64,000 bases of DNA from Sphingomonas pruni NBRC 15498 (GTDB taxonomy: Bacteria; Pseudomonadota; Alphaproteobacteria; Sphingomonadales; Sphingomonadaceae), in contig NZ_BCYZ01000005.1 in assembly GCF_001598455.1 (NCBI RefSeq), positions 62,001 through 126,000 of the forward strand. Reading direction: 5' to 3'. Positions 38,477 through 47,378 of this stretch are shown here, piece after piece; the stretch's first letter is position 1; each line of letters starts with the position of its first letter. The translations under genes and the position numbers were made by a program. The notes under the pieces are model-generated. The model was not told the origin of the DNA and searched no databases. It worked only from the letters and a program-made list of their open reading frames with translations.

Positions 38477-39319
38477 CTACGCCAGCTGGCAGATATCCAG
38501 CACGTTCATGTCGGTATAATCCTGATTCTCGCCGGCCATCGCCCAGATGAAGGCATAGGCCTTGGTCCCCGCGCCCATATGGATCGACCAGGGCGGGCTG
38601 ATCACCGCTTCCTCATTCTGCATCACGATGTGGCGCGTCGCCTCGCCTTCGCCCATGAAATGCATCACGCGATCGGTGTCGAGATTGTCGAGCTCGAAAT
38701 AGAAATAGATCTCGCTGCGGCGCTCATGGATGTGCGGCGGCATCGTGTTCCACACGCTGCCCGGCTTGAGCACGGTCAGGCCCATCACCAGCTGCGCACT
38801 GTCGCAGACGCCCGGAATGACGAGCTGGAAGATCGTGCGCTCGTTCGATTCCGCCAGGCTGCCCCGCTCGAGCGCATTGGCATCGGCAATGCCGAGCTTG
38901 CGGGTCTTGAACGCCTTATGCGCGGGGCACGAGGCCAGATAGAACCGCGCGCCCTGGCCGGAGAACTCGACATGCTTGGCGCCCATCGTGACGTACAGGC
39001 AATCCTTGTTGCCGAGCGTGAATTCCTCGCCGTCGACCATGACCTTGCCGTGGACCGTGCCGACATTGACGATCGCGAGTTCGCGCCGCTCGAGGAACGG
39101 ATGACCGACCGCCGAGGGCGGTTCGGACTGCGCGGGCAGCGTGACCGGCGCGCCTCCAACCGCGACGCCGCCGATCACGAAGCGGTCGGCATGCGTGTAG
39201 TTGAGCACGCACTCACCCTCGCGGAACAGGCCCTGGATCAGATAGCGGTCGCGCAGTTCCTCATTGGAGACGCACTCCATCATGTCGGGATGGGTGGCGT
39301 AATAGGTACGGTCAAACAT
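38477..39319 (-). CDS. kduI: 5-keto-4-deoxyuronate isomerase
   Basis: A 280-residue cupin-type isomerase that converts the linear form of 4-deoxy-L-threo-5-hexosulose uronate (from unsaturated galacturonate) to 2,5-diketo-3-deoxygluconate. [19 protein letters not shown] holds the zinc-binding His and Glu ligands, and [21 protein letters not shown] is the usual C-terminal stretch. ATG 39319 ([11 protein letters not shown]) begins the conserved protein. It follows uxaC by 20 bases and precedes kduD. Confidence 0.94.
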   Translation of the reverse strand: MFDRTYYATHPDMMECVSNEELRDRYLIQGLFREGECVLNYTHADRFVIGGVAVGGAPVTLPAQSEPPSAVGHPFLERRELAIVNVGTVHGKVMVDGEEFTLGNKDCLYVTMGAKHVEFSGQGARFYLASCPAHKAFKTRKLGIADANALERGSLAESNERTIFQLVIPGVCDSAQLVMGLTVLKPGSVWNTMPPHIHERRSEIYFYFELDNLDTDRVMHFMGEGEATRHIVMQNEEAVISPPWSIHMGAGTKAYAFIWAMAGENQDYTDMNVLDICQLA

Positions 39320-39339
39320 CAGGGTCTCCGTTTGGGGGA

Positions 39340-40809
39340 TCAGGCCGCGCGCGCGGCAAGCGCTTGATGATTGCCGGCGTCCGCCGGCGGGTGGTCGTCG
39401 ATCTTGTAGGCCCGGCGCACCAGGCCGGTGGTCAGGTCCTGGATCAGCTCGGCGGCTTCCCAGTCGTGGAGGCGGTGCTCGGCGACCAGCCGCGCGAGGA
39501 AGGCGCAATCGATGCGGCGCGCGACGTCGTGGCGCGCCGGGATCGACAGGAAGGCGCGGGTATCGTCGTTGAAACCGACGGTGTTGTAGAAGCCGGCGGT
39601 CTCGGTGGTCATCTCGCGGAACCGCCGCATGCCTTCGGGGCTGTCGTGGAACCACCAGCTCGGACCGAGCTTGAGGCAGGGATAATGGCCGGCGAGCGGC
39701 GCCAGCTCGCGGGCATAGGTCGATTCGTCGAGCGTGAAGAGGATGATCGACAAATCGCGCTCATTGCCGAAGCGGTCGAGCAATGGCTTCAAGGCATGGA
39801 CGTAATCGGTCCGCGTCGGGATGTCGGCGCCCTTGTCGCGACCATGGCTGGCGAACAACCCGGCATTGTGGTTGCGGCAGGATCCTGGGTGGATCTGCAT
39901 CACCATTCCGTCCTCGACCGACATCGCCGCCATTTCGGTCAGCATCTGTGCGCGGAACAGCTCGGCATCGGCGGGGGTCCAGGTGCCGGTGACGATGGTG
40001 CGGAACAGGCGCTCGGCCTCGCTTGCCGACAGATTGGCGGTCGCCGCGGTCGGGTGGCCGTGATCGGTCGCGGTGGCCCCGGCCGCGCGGAAATCGGCGC
40101 GGCGCTTGCGGTGCGCGGCGAGATAGCCCTTCCAGTCGTAGACGTCCTCGCCGGTCAATTCGGCGAAGCGCGCCATCGCCGGTTTGAACGCCTCATGCTC
40201 GACGTCGATCACGCCGTCGGGACGATAGGTGGTGACGACGCGCCCGCCCCAGCCCGATCGGCGGATGGCGTGATGGTGCGTCAGGTCGTCCTGCGCGCCT
40301 TCGGTCGTCGCCAGGAAATCGATCCGGAAGCGGTCGAACAGCGCGCGCGGCCGGAACGCCTCGCTCGCGAGCTTCTCCCCGATCGCGTCGAAATACGCGT
40401 CGGCGGTCGAGGCATCGAGTTCTTGCTCGATCCCGAACACCACCGAAAAGACATGGTCGAGCCACAGCCGCGACGGCGTTCCGCGGAACAGTTGGTAATG
40501 CGACGCGAACAGCCGCCAGGCCGCACGCGGATCGGTCGCAGGCACGCCGGCGCGTGACGGGATCGCCAGCGCGTCGAGATCCACGCCCTGACTGTAAAGC
40601 ATGCGGTAGAGATAATGGTCCGGGGACAGCAGCAGGGTGGTCGCGTCGCTCCACGTGTCGTTATTCGCGAACCAGGCCGGGTCGGTGTGACCGTGCGGGC
40701 TGACGATCGGCGAATCGGCGACGGCGGCATAGAGATTGCGGGCGATCGACCGCGTTCCCGGATCGGCGGGAAGCAGGCGATCGGGGTGCAATTCCAGCGT
40801 GCGAGCCAT
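39340..40809 (-). CDS. uxaC: Uronate isomerase
   Basis: A 489-residue amidohydrolase-fold isomerase for D-galacturonate to D-tagaturonate (also glucuronate to fructuronate). [14 protein letters not shown] carries the first metal-type His pair, and [29 protein letters not shown] and GFNDDTRAF are conserved UxaC segments. The start is ATG 40809 with GGAG upstream. It is the first gene of the leftward uxaC-kduI-kduD-kdgK-esterase run, with operator site 4 just upstream at 40851-40864. Confidence 0.94.
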   Translation of the reverse strand: MARTLELHPDRLLPADPGTRSIARNLYAAVADSPIVSPHGHTDPAWFANNDTWSDATTLLLSPDHYLYRMLYSQGVDLDALAIPSRAGVPATDPRAAWRLFASHYQLFRGTPSRLWLDHVFSVVFGIEQELDASTADAYFDAIGEKLASEAFRPRALFDRFRIDFLATTEGAQDDLTHHHAIRRSGWGGRVVTTYRPDGVIDVEHEAFKPAMARFAELTGEDVYDWKGYLAAHRKRRADFRAAGATATDHGHPTAATANLSASEAERLFRTIVTGTWTPADAELFRAQMLTEMAAMSVEDGMVMQIHPGSCRNHNAGLFASHGRDKGADIPTRTDYVHALKPLLDRFGNERDLSIILFTLDESTYARELAPLAGHYPCLKLGPSWWFHDSPEGMRRFREMTTETAGFYNTVGFNDDTRAFLSIPARHDVARRIDCAFLARLVAEHRLHDWEAAELIQDLTTGLVRRAYKIDDHPPADAGNHQALAARAA

Positions 40810-40850
40810 CAGCTTTCTCCATCCTCCCCGCTTCTGTTGAGCGAGCATCT

Positions 40851-40864
40851 GGTAACCGGTGTCA
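40851..40864. promoter_or_regulatory. LacI-type operator, site 4
   Basis: GGTAACCGGTGTCA, the same 14 bases as site 1. It lies between the LacI-gene stop and the uxaC start, on the upstream side of the leftward uronate operon, as expected for direct control. Confidence 0.7.
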
Positions 40865-40892
40865 CCTCAGAGTTCAACCGCCCCGGACGCGT

Positions 40893-41939
40893 TCAGTCGA
40901 TCGGCGGCGACACCGATCCGCGGCGGATCAGCGTCGACAGAAACATCGACGGCTCCTGCACGGCGGCATCGTCGTCATTGTCGGCCATCCCGGTGATCAG
41001 CTTCAGCGCGGCGGATCGCGCCATCGAGGCGATCGGCCAGCGCACGGTGGTCAGGGGCGGCCACATATGCGCGGCGATCGGCGTGTCGTCGAACCCGATC
41101 ACCGACAAATCGCGCGGCACGATCAACCCGCGCTGGCACGCCGCGTGGATCACGCCCGCCGCCATCTCGTCGTTGCTCGAGAAGATCGCGGTCGGGCGCG
41201 GCACCACGTCGAGCAGGCGCTCGGCCGCGATCAGCCCCGATTCGAAGGTATAATTTCCCTCGGCGATCATGCTGCGCGGGAGCGAGATGCCCGCGTCGCG
41301 CATCGCTTCCTCGAATCCCAGCCGGCGTTCGTGCGCCGAGCGGAAGCCATGCGGGCCGGCGATCAGCCCGATGCGGCGATGCCCTTGTGCGATCAGATAT
41401 TGCGTCGCTTCGCGTACCGCTTCGCGATCGTTCGAGGCGACCATATGTTCGGGCGTGTCGAGGACCGCCGAACCCATGCGGACATAGCGACAGCCGAGAT
41501 CGGTGCACAATTTGGCGACCGCGTCATTCTCGCTGATCGGCGGCATCAGCAGCACGCCGAACAATCGCTGCCGCTCGAGGAACAGGCGCAGGTCGTCGAG
41601 CATCGTCGGCGAGCCGCGGTCGACCGGCCGCACGACCATCTCGAACTCGCTATCGTGGATCGCTTCCAACATGCCCTGCTGGACGTTCATCACCGTCTGG
41701 GCATTGGGGTTGTCGTGGACCAGCCCGACCAGGAAATTGCGCCGTAGCGCCAGCGCACGTGCTTGCGGGTTGGGGACGTAGCCGAGCTGGCCTATGACAT
41801 CCTCGACCTTCTTGCGCGTATCGTCGTTGAGCAGCGGCGATCGGTTGATGACGCGGCTGACGGTTTTCTTCGACACGCCCGCGATGCGCGCGACATCGTT
41901 GATCGTCGGCTGGCCGGTCTTTTCCATCGTCACAGGCAT
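40893..41939 (-). CDS. LacI-family regulator of the uronate/pectin genes
   Basis: A 348-residue LacI/GalR repressor. The N-terminal helix-turn-helix reads TINDVARIAGVSKKTVSRVI with the hinge helix NPQARALALRR, followed by a periplasmic-binding-protein-like effector domain (FSSNDEMAAGVIHAA, LSVIGFDDTPIAAHMWPPL). It sits at the centre of the locus, upstream of uxaC and divergent from uxaA. Seven palindromic sites around it make it the likely repressor; a uronate such as KDG or galacturonate would be the inducer. It may start at Met 1 or Met 5. Confidence 0.92.
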   Translation of the reverse strand: MPVTMEKTGQPTINDVARIAGVSKKTVSRVINRSPLLNDDTRKKVEDVIGQLGYVPNPQARALALRRNFLVGLVHDNPNAQTVMNVQQGMLEAIHDSEFEMVVRPVDRGSPTMLDDLRLFLERQRLFGVLLMPPISENDAVAKLCTDLGCRYVRMGSAVLDTPEHMVASNDREAVREATQYLIAQGHRRIGLIAGPHGFRSAHERRLGFEEAMRDAGISLPRSMIAEGNYTFESGLIAAERLLDVVPRPTAIFSSNDEMAAGVIHAACQRGLIVPRDLSVIGFDDTPIAAHMWPPLTTVRWPIASMARSAALKLITGMADNDDDAAVQEPSMFLSTLIRRGSVSPPID

Positions 41940-41995
41940 AGCGAGGCACGACCTACTGGGCTAGCCTTGCATCGGAAAGGTCATCCGGGCAAAGA

Positions 41996-42009
41996 TGACA
42001 CCGGTTACT
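41996..42009. promoter_or_regulatory. LacI-type operator, site 5
   Basis: TGACACCGGTTACT, in the 86-base divergent spacer between the LacI gene and uxaA, 17 bases before the uxaA start. It can control uxaA and possibly the regulator itself. Confidence 0.7.
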
Positions 42010-42025
42010 TGAGGAAGCGAGAGGA

Positions 42026-43504
42026 ATGTCGGCAAACGCGGTTCGTATCGACCCGAGCGACAATGTCGCAACCTTGCTGGGCGATGTGGCGGCGGGCGAG
42101 GAGGTGGTGGCCGATGGCATATCGGTGACCGCCGCGAAGGCGATTCCGCGCGGGCACAAGATTGCGCTGGTGGCGATCGCGCCGGGCGATGCGGTGATCA
42201 AATACGGTTTTCCGATCGGACGCGCGACCGCATCGATCGTGGCGGGCGAGCATGTGCATTCCGACAATGTCGCGACGGCGCTAGCCGGACAGCAAGCCTA
42301 TGCCTATGCGCCGGCGCCGCGCGCGAACCTCGCGCCGGGCGACGCCACGTTTCAGGGCTATCGCCGTGGCGATGGGCGGGTCGGCACGCGCAACGAAATC
42401 TGGGTACTGCCGACGGTCGGCTGCGTCGCGCGGACCGCCGAGCGGATCGCCGCGCGGGCGGGTGCGGCGCTGGCCGGAAAAGTCGATGGCGTTCACGCCT
42501 TCATCCACCCCTTCGGCTGCTCGCAGCTCGGCGAGGATCTCGACGGGACGCGAGCGATCCTGGCGTCGCTGGCGTGCCATCCCAATGCCGGCGGCGTGCT
42601 GATCCTCGGCCTCGGCTGCGAGAACAACCAGATCGCCAGATTGATGCAGGAAATCCCGGAATGGCGCCGCCCGGCGATCCGCACGCTGGCGACGCAACTC
42701 GCCGGCGACGAAGTCGCGGAAGGTGTCGCGCTGGTTGAGGAACTCGCCACGCAAGCGCGATGCGAACGGTCGGAAGCGACGCTTGCCGACCTAGTGCTCG
42801 GGGTCAAATGCGGCGGGTCGGACGGTTTGTCGGGACTGACCGCCAACCCGCTGGTCGGCAGGATGAGCGACCGCGTCACGGCATCGGGCGGGCGGGTCGT
42901 GCTGACCGAAATCCCCGAGATATTCGGTGCCGAGCAGATGTTGATGAACCGCGCCGCCGACGAAGGCGTGTTCGGCCAGGTCGTCGGCGTGGTGAACGAC
43001 TTCAAGCAATATTTCATCGATCACGGCGAGCCGGTGTCGGAAAATCCCTCGCCCGGAAACATCGCCGGCGGCATCACCACGCTCGAGGAGAAGTCGCTCG
43101 GCGCGGTGCAGAAAGCGGGCCGCGCGCCGATCGCCGACGTCATTCATTACGGCGAGCGCGTCGCCAAGGACGGCCTCACCTTGCTTGAGGCGCCGGGCAA
43201 CGACGCGGTGTCGTCGACCGCCCTGGCGGCGGCGGGCGCGACCGCGATCCTGTTCACCACCGGGCGCGGAACGCCGCTCGGCTTCCCGGTGCCGACGATC
43301 AAGATAGCGTCGAACAGCGATCTCGCCGTGCGCAAGCCGGGCTGGATCGATTTCGACGCAGGCATGGTGCTCGATAAGGGGTTCGAGACGATGGAGGCGG
43401 CGCTGACCAAACGATTGTGCGCGATCGCCTCGGGCGAACCTACCGCGGCCGAACGCAATGGCGAGCGCGAAATCGCGATCTGGAAGCGTGGGGTGACCCT
43501 GTGA
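42026..43504 (+). CDS. uxaA: Altronate dehydratase
   Basis: A 492-residue UxaA, which dehydrates D-altronate to 2-keto-3-deoxygluconate. The N-terminal SAF-like domain (residues 1-90, VATLLGDVAAGEEVVADG) is joined to the large dehydratase domain with GRVGTRNEIWVLPTVGC, HPFGCSQLGEDL and VLGVKCGGSDGLSGLTANP, all diagnostic. GAGGA precedes ATG 42026. It overlaps the next gene by four bases (GTGA). The pathway needs a tagaturonate reductase, which the next gene probably supplies. Confidence 0.95.
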   Translation: MSANAVRIDPSDNVATLLGDVAAGEEVVADGISVTAAKAIPRGHKIALVAIAPGDAVIKYGFPIGRATASIVAGEHVHSDNVATALAGQQAYAYAPAPRANLAPGDATFQGYRRGDGRVGTRNEIWVLPTVGCVARTAERIAARAGAALAGKVDGVHAFIHPFGCSQLGEDLDGTRAILASLACHPNAGGVLILGLGCENNQIARLMQEIPEWRRPAIRTLATQLAGDEVAEGVALVEELATQARCERSEATLADLVLGVKCGGSDGLSGLTANPLVGRMSDRVTASGGRVVLTEIPEIFGAEQMLMNRAADEGVFGQVVGVVNDFKQYFIDHGEPVSENPSPGNIAGGITTLEEKSLGAVQKAGRAPIADVIHYGERVAKDGLTLLEAPGNDAVSSTALAAAGATAILFTTGRGTPLGFPVPTIKIASNSDLAVRKPGWIDFDAGMVLDKGFETMEAALTKRLCAIASGEPTAAERNGEREIAIWKRGVTL

Positions 43505-44934
43505 GCCGGCTGTCGCGCGCTACCCTGGCCGGGCTGCCGACGGGGATATCCGCGCCGCGCACGCGCGGTCCGGTCGCGACGGGAATCGTCCATTTCGGCC
43601 CGGGCGCGTTCCATCGCGCACACCAGGCCGCTTATATCGACCGCCTGCTCGACCAGGATCCGCGCTGGGGGATCGCCGCGGTGTCGCTGCGCAGCCGCGG
43701 CACGATCGAGGCGCTGGCCGAACAGGACGGGCTGTATACGCTCGCCATTCGCGACCTCGAATCGAGCATGCGCGTGATCGGCGCGCATACCGAGTTTCTC
43801 GGGCCGGAAGACGCGGCGCGGACCTTGGCGGTGCTCGCCGCGCCCGATACTCGGCTGGTCACCACCACGGTGACCGAAAAGGGTTATTGCCTGGCGGCGG
43901 ATGGAACGCTCGATTTCGGCCATCCCGATATCGTCCACGATCTGGCGCGGCCAGCCGTCCCGACCAGCGTGATCGGCTGGATCGTCGCCGGGCTGGCGGC
44001 TCGCCGCGCAAGCGGCACTGCCCCGTTCGTGCCGATGCCGTGCGACAATCTCGCGTCGAACGGCGCCAAGCTCCACGCCGCATTGGCGGCGTTCGCCGGA
44101 CGACTCGACCCGACGCTGGGGGATTGGGCAGCGGGTGAAGTCTCGGTGCCGTCGACCATGGTCGATTCGATCACCCCGGCGTCCGACGACGCGCTCTATG
44201 CCGATGTCGCGGCCGCGTTGGGCGTCGAGGATCGCGCCGCGGTTCAGCGCGAAGCGTTCGCGCAATGGGTGATCGAGGACATTGGCGGCCTGCCCGATCT
44301 CGCCGCGGTCGGTGCGACCCTGACCAAGGACGTCGGCGGCTATGAGCGCGCCAAGCTCCGCATCCTCAACGGCGCGCATTCGACGCTCGCTTATGCCGGC
44401 TTGCTGCGCGGCCATATCAGCGTTGCCGAGGCAATCGGCGACCCGCTACTGGCGCGCTTCGTCGACGCGATGATCCGCGAGGATATCATCCCGATGCTGC
44501 CCCCGGTGCCGGGGCTCGATCTCCAGACCTATGCCGATGCCGTGCTGCGGCGCTTCGCCAACCCGGCGATCGTCCACCGGCTCGATCAGATCGCGCAGGA
44601 CGGATCGCAGAAGTTGCCCTACCGCTTGGGCGATACATTGCTCGCCAATCGGGCGGCGGGGCGTATGCCGGATCATGTCGTCGCGGCGCTGGGAGGCTGG
44701 GTCGCTTTCCTCATGCAGCGCGCGCGCGCGGGCATTCGCATAATCGATCCGGCCGGCGACCGTCTTGCCGAGCTGGCTATGGCTGAAACGCCTGCCCGCG
44801 TCGTCGAAGGGCTGGTCGCCGAGAAGCTGGGTTTCCCCCCCGCGATCGGAAGCGACGCGGAACTTGTCGCGCAGCTCAAAACGGCCGCGGAAGCCGCCTT
44901 TCGCGGCGAATTGCCGCGCGCAGTCCTCGCCTGA
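43501..44934 (+). CDS. Mannitol-dehydrogenase-family uronate reductase
   Basis: A 477-residue NAD-dependent long-chain polyol dehydrogenase. GIVHFGPGAFHRAHQA near residue 27 is the nucleotide site, and LVTTTVTEKGYC, MPCDNLASNGAKL and KLRILNGAHSTLAY (with the catalytic Lys/Asn/His region) fit the fructuronate-reductase (UxuB) group. With UxaC and UxaA beside it, the needed reaction is tagaturonate to altronate, normally done by UxaB; this enzyme may do that, or may serve the mannonate branch. The start is GTG 43501, coupled to uxaA. Confidence 0.85.
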   Translation: MSRLSRATLAGLPTGISAPRTRGPVATGIVHFGPGAFHRAHQAAYIDRLLDQDPRWGIAAVSLRSRGTIEALAEQDGLYTLAIRDLESSMRVIGAHTEFLGPEDAARTLAVLAAPDTRLVTTTVTEKGYCLAADGTLDFGHPDIVHDLARPAVPTSVIGWIVAGLAARRASGTAPFVPMPCDNLASNGAKLHAALAAFAGRLDPTLGDWAAGEVSVPSTMVDSITPASDDALYADVAAALGVEDRAAVQREAFAQWVIEDIGGLPDLAAVGATLTKDVGGYERAKLRILNGAHSTLAYAGLLRGHISVAEAIGDPLLARFVDAMIREDIIPMLPPVPGLDLQTYADAVLRRFANPAIVHRLDQIAQDGSQKLPYRLGDTLLANRAAGRMPDHVVAALGGWVAFLMQRARAGIRIIDPAGDRLAELAMAETPARVVEGLVAEKLGFPPAIGSDAELVAQLKTAAEAAFRGELPRAVLA

Positions 44935-44947
44935 CGCGTTCGCCGGG

Positions 44948-44975
44948 CTTGTCATTGACACCGGTTTCCCATAGG
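44948..44975 (+). promoter_or_regulatory. LacI-type operator site 6 inside a predicted promoter
   Basis: TGACACCGGTTTCC (44956-44969) is preceded by TTGTCA (44949-44954) and followed by CATAGG (44970-44975), the same layout as at 21.7 kb, where 25 of 26 bases are identical. It lies just after the reductase stop and before the hydratase-transporter pair. Confidence 0.65.
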
Positions 44976-45020
44976 CAGTCGACAAGGAAGAAAGCCATCA
45001 GGGCGAGGAGGGGTTCGGCG

Positions 45021-45815
45021 GTGCAGCCAGACGATAACGTCGACAATATCACGCGTATCGCACGCTCATTCGTCGGCGCACGCCGCGACGGCCACGCGCT
45101 GCCCGATTATCCCGGCGACATGCCGGCCGCGCTCGACGATGGCTATGCGGTGCAGGACGCCGCGCTGGCGCTGACCGATGGCAAGATCGCCGGATGGAAA
45201 GTCGGGCGGATCAATCCGCCGATCGGCACCGTCGACCGTCTGGCCGGCCCGATCTTCAGCGATCAGGTCGTCATTGCGGACGGGTCGCCGATCGCGATGC
45301 CGGTGTTCGCCGACGGCTTCGCCGCTGCCGAGGCCGAATTCCTGCTGCGCATCGGGACCGCGCCGGATCCGGCCAAACGCCACTATACGATCGATGAGGC
45401 GCGGACGCTGATCGATGCCGTCCATGTCGGGATCGAGATTGCCAGTTCGCCATTCCCCGGCATCAACGATCACGGCGCGCCGGTCACCATTTCCGATTTC
45501 GGCAACAATAACGGCCTGATCGTCGGCGCGGCGGTCGGGGACTGGCGCGAGATCGACCTCGACACCTGGCCGGTAGAATTGTGGATCGAAGGCGAGCGCG
45601 CCGGTGCGGCTACGACCGCGACGATGCTCGACGGACCCTTCGGCGCGGCGCGTTTCCTGTTCGAACTGATGGCCGCGCGCGGTATCGCGCTGGGGGCCGG
45701 ACAATGGATCTCGACCGGCGCCGTAACTGGGGTACACCCGGTACGGATCGGCGACCGCGTCGCGGCCAAATTCGATGACCGGTTGACGGTCGAGTGCACG
45801 ATAAAGGCCCGTTAA
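45021..45815 (+). CDS. 2-keto-4-pentenoate-hydratase-family protein
   Basis: A 264-residue member of the MhpD/hydratase-decarboxylase part of the FAH superfamily. IAGWKVGRIN near residue 55, GFAAAEAEFLLRIG with the metal-binding Glu residues, GIEIASSPFP and ISTGAVTGVHPVRIGD are family features. Members hydrate or decarboxylate small unsaturated keto acids in aromatic catabolism, but here it lies between the uronate enzymes and the hexuronate transporter behind a regulon operator. An alternative uronate or KDG-related substrate is likely but unknown. The start is GTG 45021, with AGGAGGGG upstream. Confidence 0.82.
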   Translation: MQPDDNVDNITRIARSFVGARRDGHALPDYPGDMPAALDDGYAVQDAALALTDGKIAGWKVGRINPPIGTVDRLAGPIFSDQVVIADGSPIAMPVFADGFAAAEAEFLLRIGTAPDPAKRHYTIDEARTLIDAVHVGIEIASSPFPGINDHGAPVTISDFGNNNGLIVGAAVGDWREIDLDTWPVELWIEGERAGAATTATMLDGPFGAARFLFELMAARGIALGAGQWISTGAVTGVHPVRIGDRVAAKFDDRLTVECTIKAR

Positions 45816-45841
45816 GAGGTCGCTTTCGAGGGAGAGAGACG

Positions 45842-47164
45842 ATGGCGACGACCGGAATGCCGGACGCCGGACGGGTGGATATGCGGGTCGGCCGCTATCG
45901 CTGGGTGATTTGCGGGCTGCTCTTCGCGGCGACCGCGATCAACTATGTCGATCGCCAGATGATCGGCGTTCTCAAGCCGACGATTTCGGCCGAACTGGGC
46001 TGGAACGAGACCACCTATGCCGACATCGTCTTCTGGTTCCAGGTCGCCTACGCGATCGGGTATCTGAGCTTCGGCAAGATCGTCGATGCGCTGGGCGCGC
46101 GGATCGGTTTCTCGGTCGCGTTCGTGATCTGGACGCTCGGCCATACTTTGTGCGGCCTCATCACCGGGCCGTTCAAGCTGTTCGGCACGATCATGTCCCC
46201 GGCGATGCAGTTCAACGGTGCGCGGTTCGTGCTCGGCATCGGCGAATCGGGCAATTTCCCCGCCGGGCTCAAGGCGGTCAGCGAATGGTTTCCCGCCAAG
46301 GAGCGCGCTTTTGCCACCGGCCTGTTCAATGCGGGGTCGAATGTCGGCGCGATCGTCACGCCGCTGATCGTCCCGGCGATCACGCTCGCTTATGGCTGGC
46401 GTATGGCGTTCGTGTCGACCGGCGCGTTCAGCCTGATCTGGCTGGTCGCCTGGATCGCGATCTATCGCCGCCCGCGCGAGCAACCGCGCCTGTCGGCGAC
46501 CGAGCTTGCCTATATCGAGAGCGACCCGGCCGATCCGCCGCAAAAGATCGGCTGGTTGAAGCTGCTCGGCTATCGCGAAACCTGGGCCTATGCATTGGGC
46601 AAGTTCCTGATCGACCCGATCTGGTGGCTGTTCCTGTTCTGGACGCCCGATTTCCTCGCCAAGACCTATCATCTCGATCTCAAGAATTTCGGTCCGCCGC
46701 TGGTCGCGATCTACCTGATCTCCGACATCGGCAGCGTCGCCGGCGGCTGGTCGTCCTCGACCCTGATGAAGCGCGGCTATAGTGCGAATGCGGCGCGCAA
46801 GGTCACCATGCTGGTCTGCGCTTTCCTGGTAATGCCGATTGTCTTCGCCCAATATGCCGCCAGCGTATGGCTCGCGGTCGGAATCGTCGGGCTGGCGACA
46901 GCGGCGCACCAGGCCTTCTCGGCCAATCTCTACACCATCCCCTCGGACATGTTCCCGCGGGCGGCGGTTGGATCGGTGATCGGCATCGGCGGCACGGTCG
47001 GCGCGATCGGCGGCATGGGGATGGCGAAGTTCACCGGCTATATCCTGCAGACCACGCACAGCTACACCTTGATCTTCGCGGTCGCCGGCAGCGTCTATCT
47101 GATCGCGATCGGCGTGGTCCATCTGCTCAGCCCGAAGCTGGCGCGGGTCGACGTACCCGCCTGA
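45842..47164 (+). CDS. exuT: Hexuronate transporter, MFS (ExuT-like)
   Basis: A 440-residue major facilitator of the anion:cation symporter group with 12 membrane segments. RWVICGLLFAATAINYVDRQ at the start, VLGIGESGNFPAGLKAVSEW, and the late NLYTIPSDMFPRAAVGSVIG strongly match ExuT/GarP-type transporters for galacturonate and glucuronate. I begin it at ATG 45842, preceded by GAGGGAGAG; the longer frame overlaps the hydratase. The hydratase lies 26 bases upstream, in the same transcript under operator site 6. Confidence 0.9.
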   Translation: MATTGMPDAGRVDMRVGRYRWVICGLLFAATAINYVDRQMIGVLKPTISAELGWNETTYADIVFWFQVAYAIGYLSFGKIVDALGARIGFSVAFVIWTLGHTLCGLITGPFKLFGTIMSPAMQFNGARFVLGIGESGNFPAGLKAVSEWFPAKERAFATGLFNAGSNVGAIVTPLIVPAITLAYGWRMAFVSTGAFSLIWLVAWIAIYRRPREQPRLSATELAYIESDPADPPQKIGWLKLLGYRETWAYALGKFLIDPIWWLFLFWTPDFLAKTYHLDLKNFGPPLVAIYLISDIGSVAGGWSSSTLMKRGYSANAARKVTMLVCAFLVMPIVFAQYAASVWLAVGIVGLATAAHQAFSANLYTIPSDMFPRAAVGSVIGIGGTVGAIGGMGMAKFTGYILQTTHSYTLIFAVAGSVYLIAIGVVHLLSPKLARVDVPA

Positions 47165-47171
47165 TCGCGCC

Positions 47172-47193
47172 GCGGCCGGCACGTCCCGGCCGC
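47172..47193 (+). terminator. Hairpin after exuT
   Basis: GCGGCCGG-cacgtc-CCGGCCGC, an 8-bp perfect stem seven bases after the transporter stop. There is no T tract, so it may terminate weakly or stabilise the mRNA end. Confidence 0.45.
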
Positions 47194-47378
47194 TCGAGAG
47201 CGACGTATATTATCGCAGCGTGGCGACGGGCTGCGCTGCCGATCTTACAACATCGATTGCGGATATCCCGACGGCGGCCGCGATGCGGATTGGGGAAAAC
47301 ACACTGCTTATAGGCAAGTCTTAAACAATTCGGCCGAGAGTGCGGTGACGGGATTCTGCGCTTCCCATTCAGTGCGGA

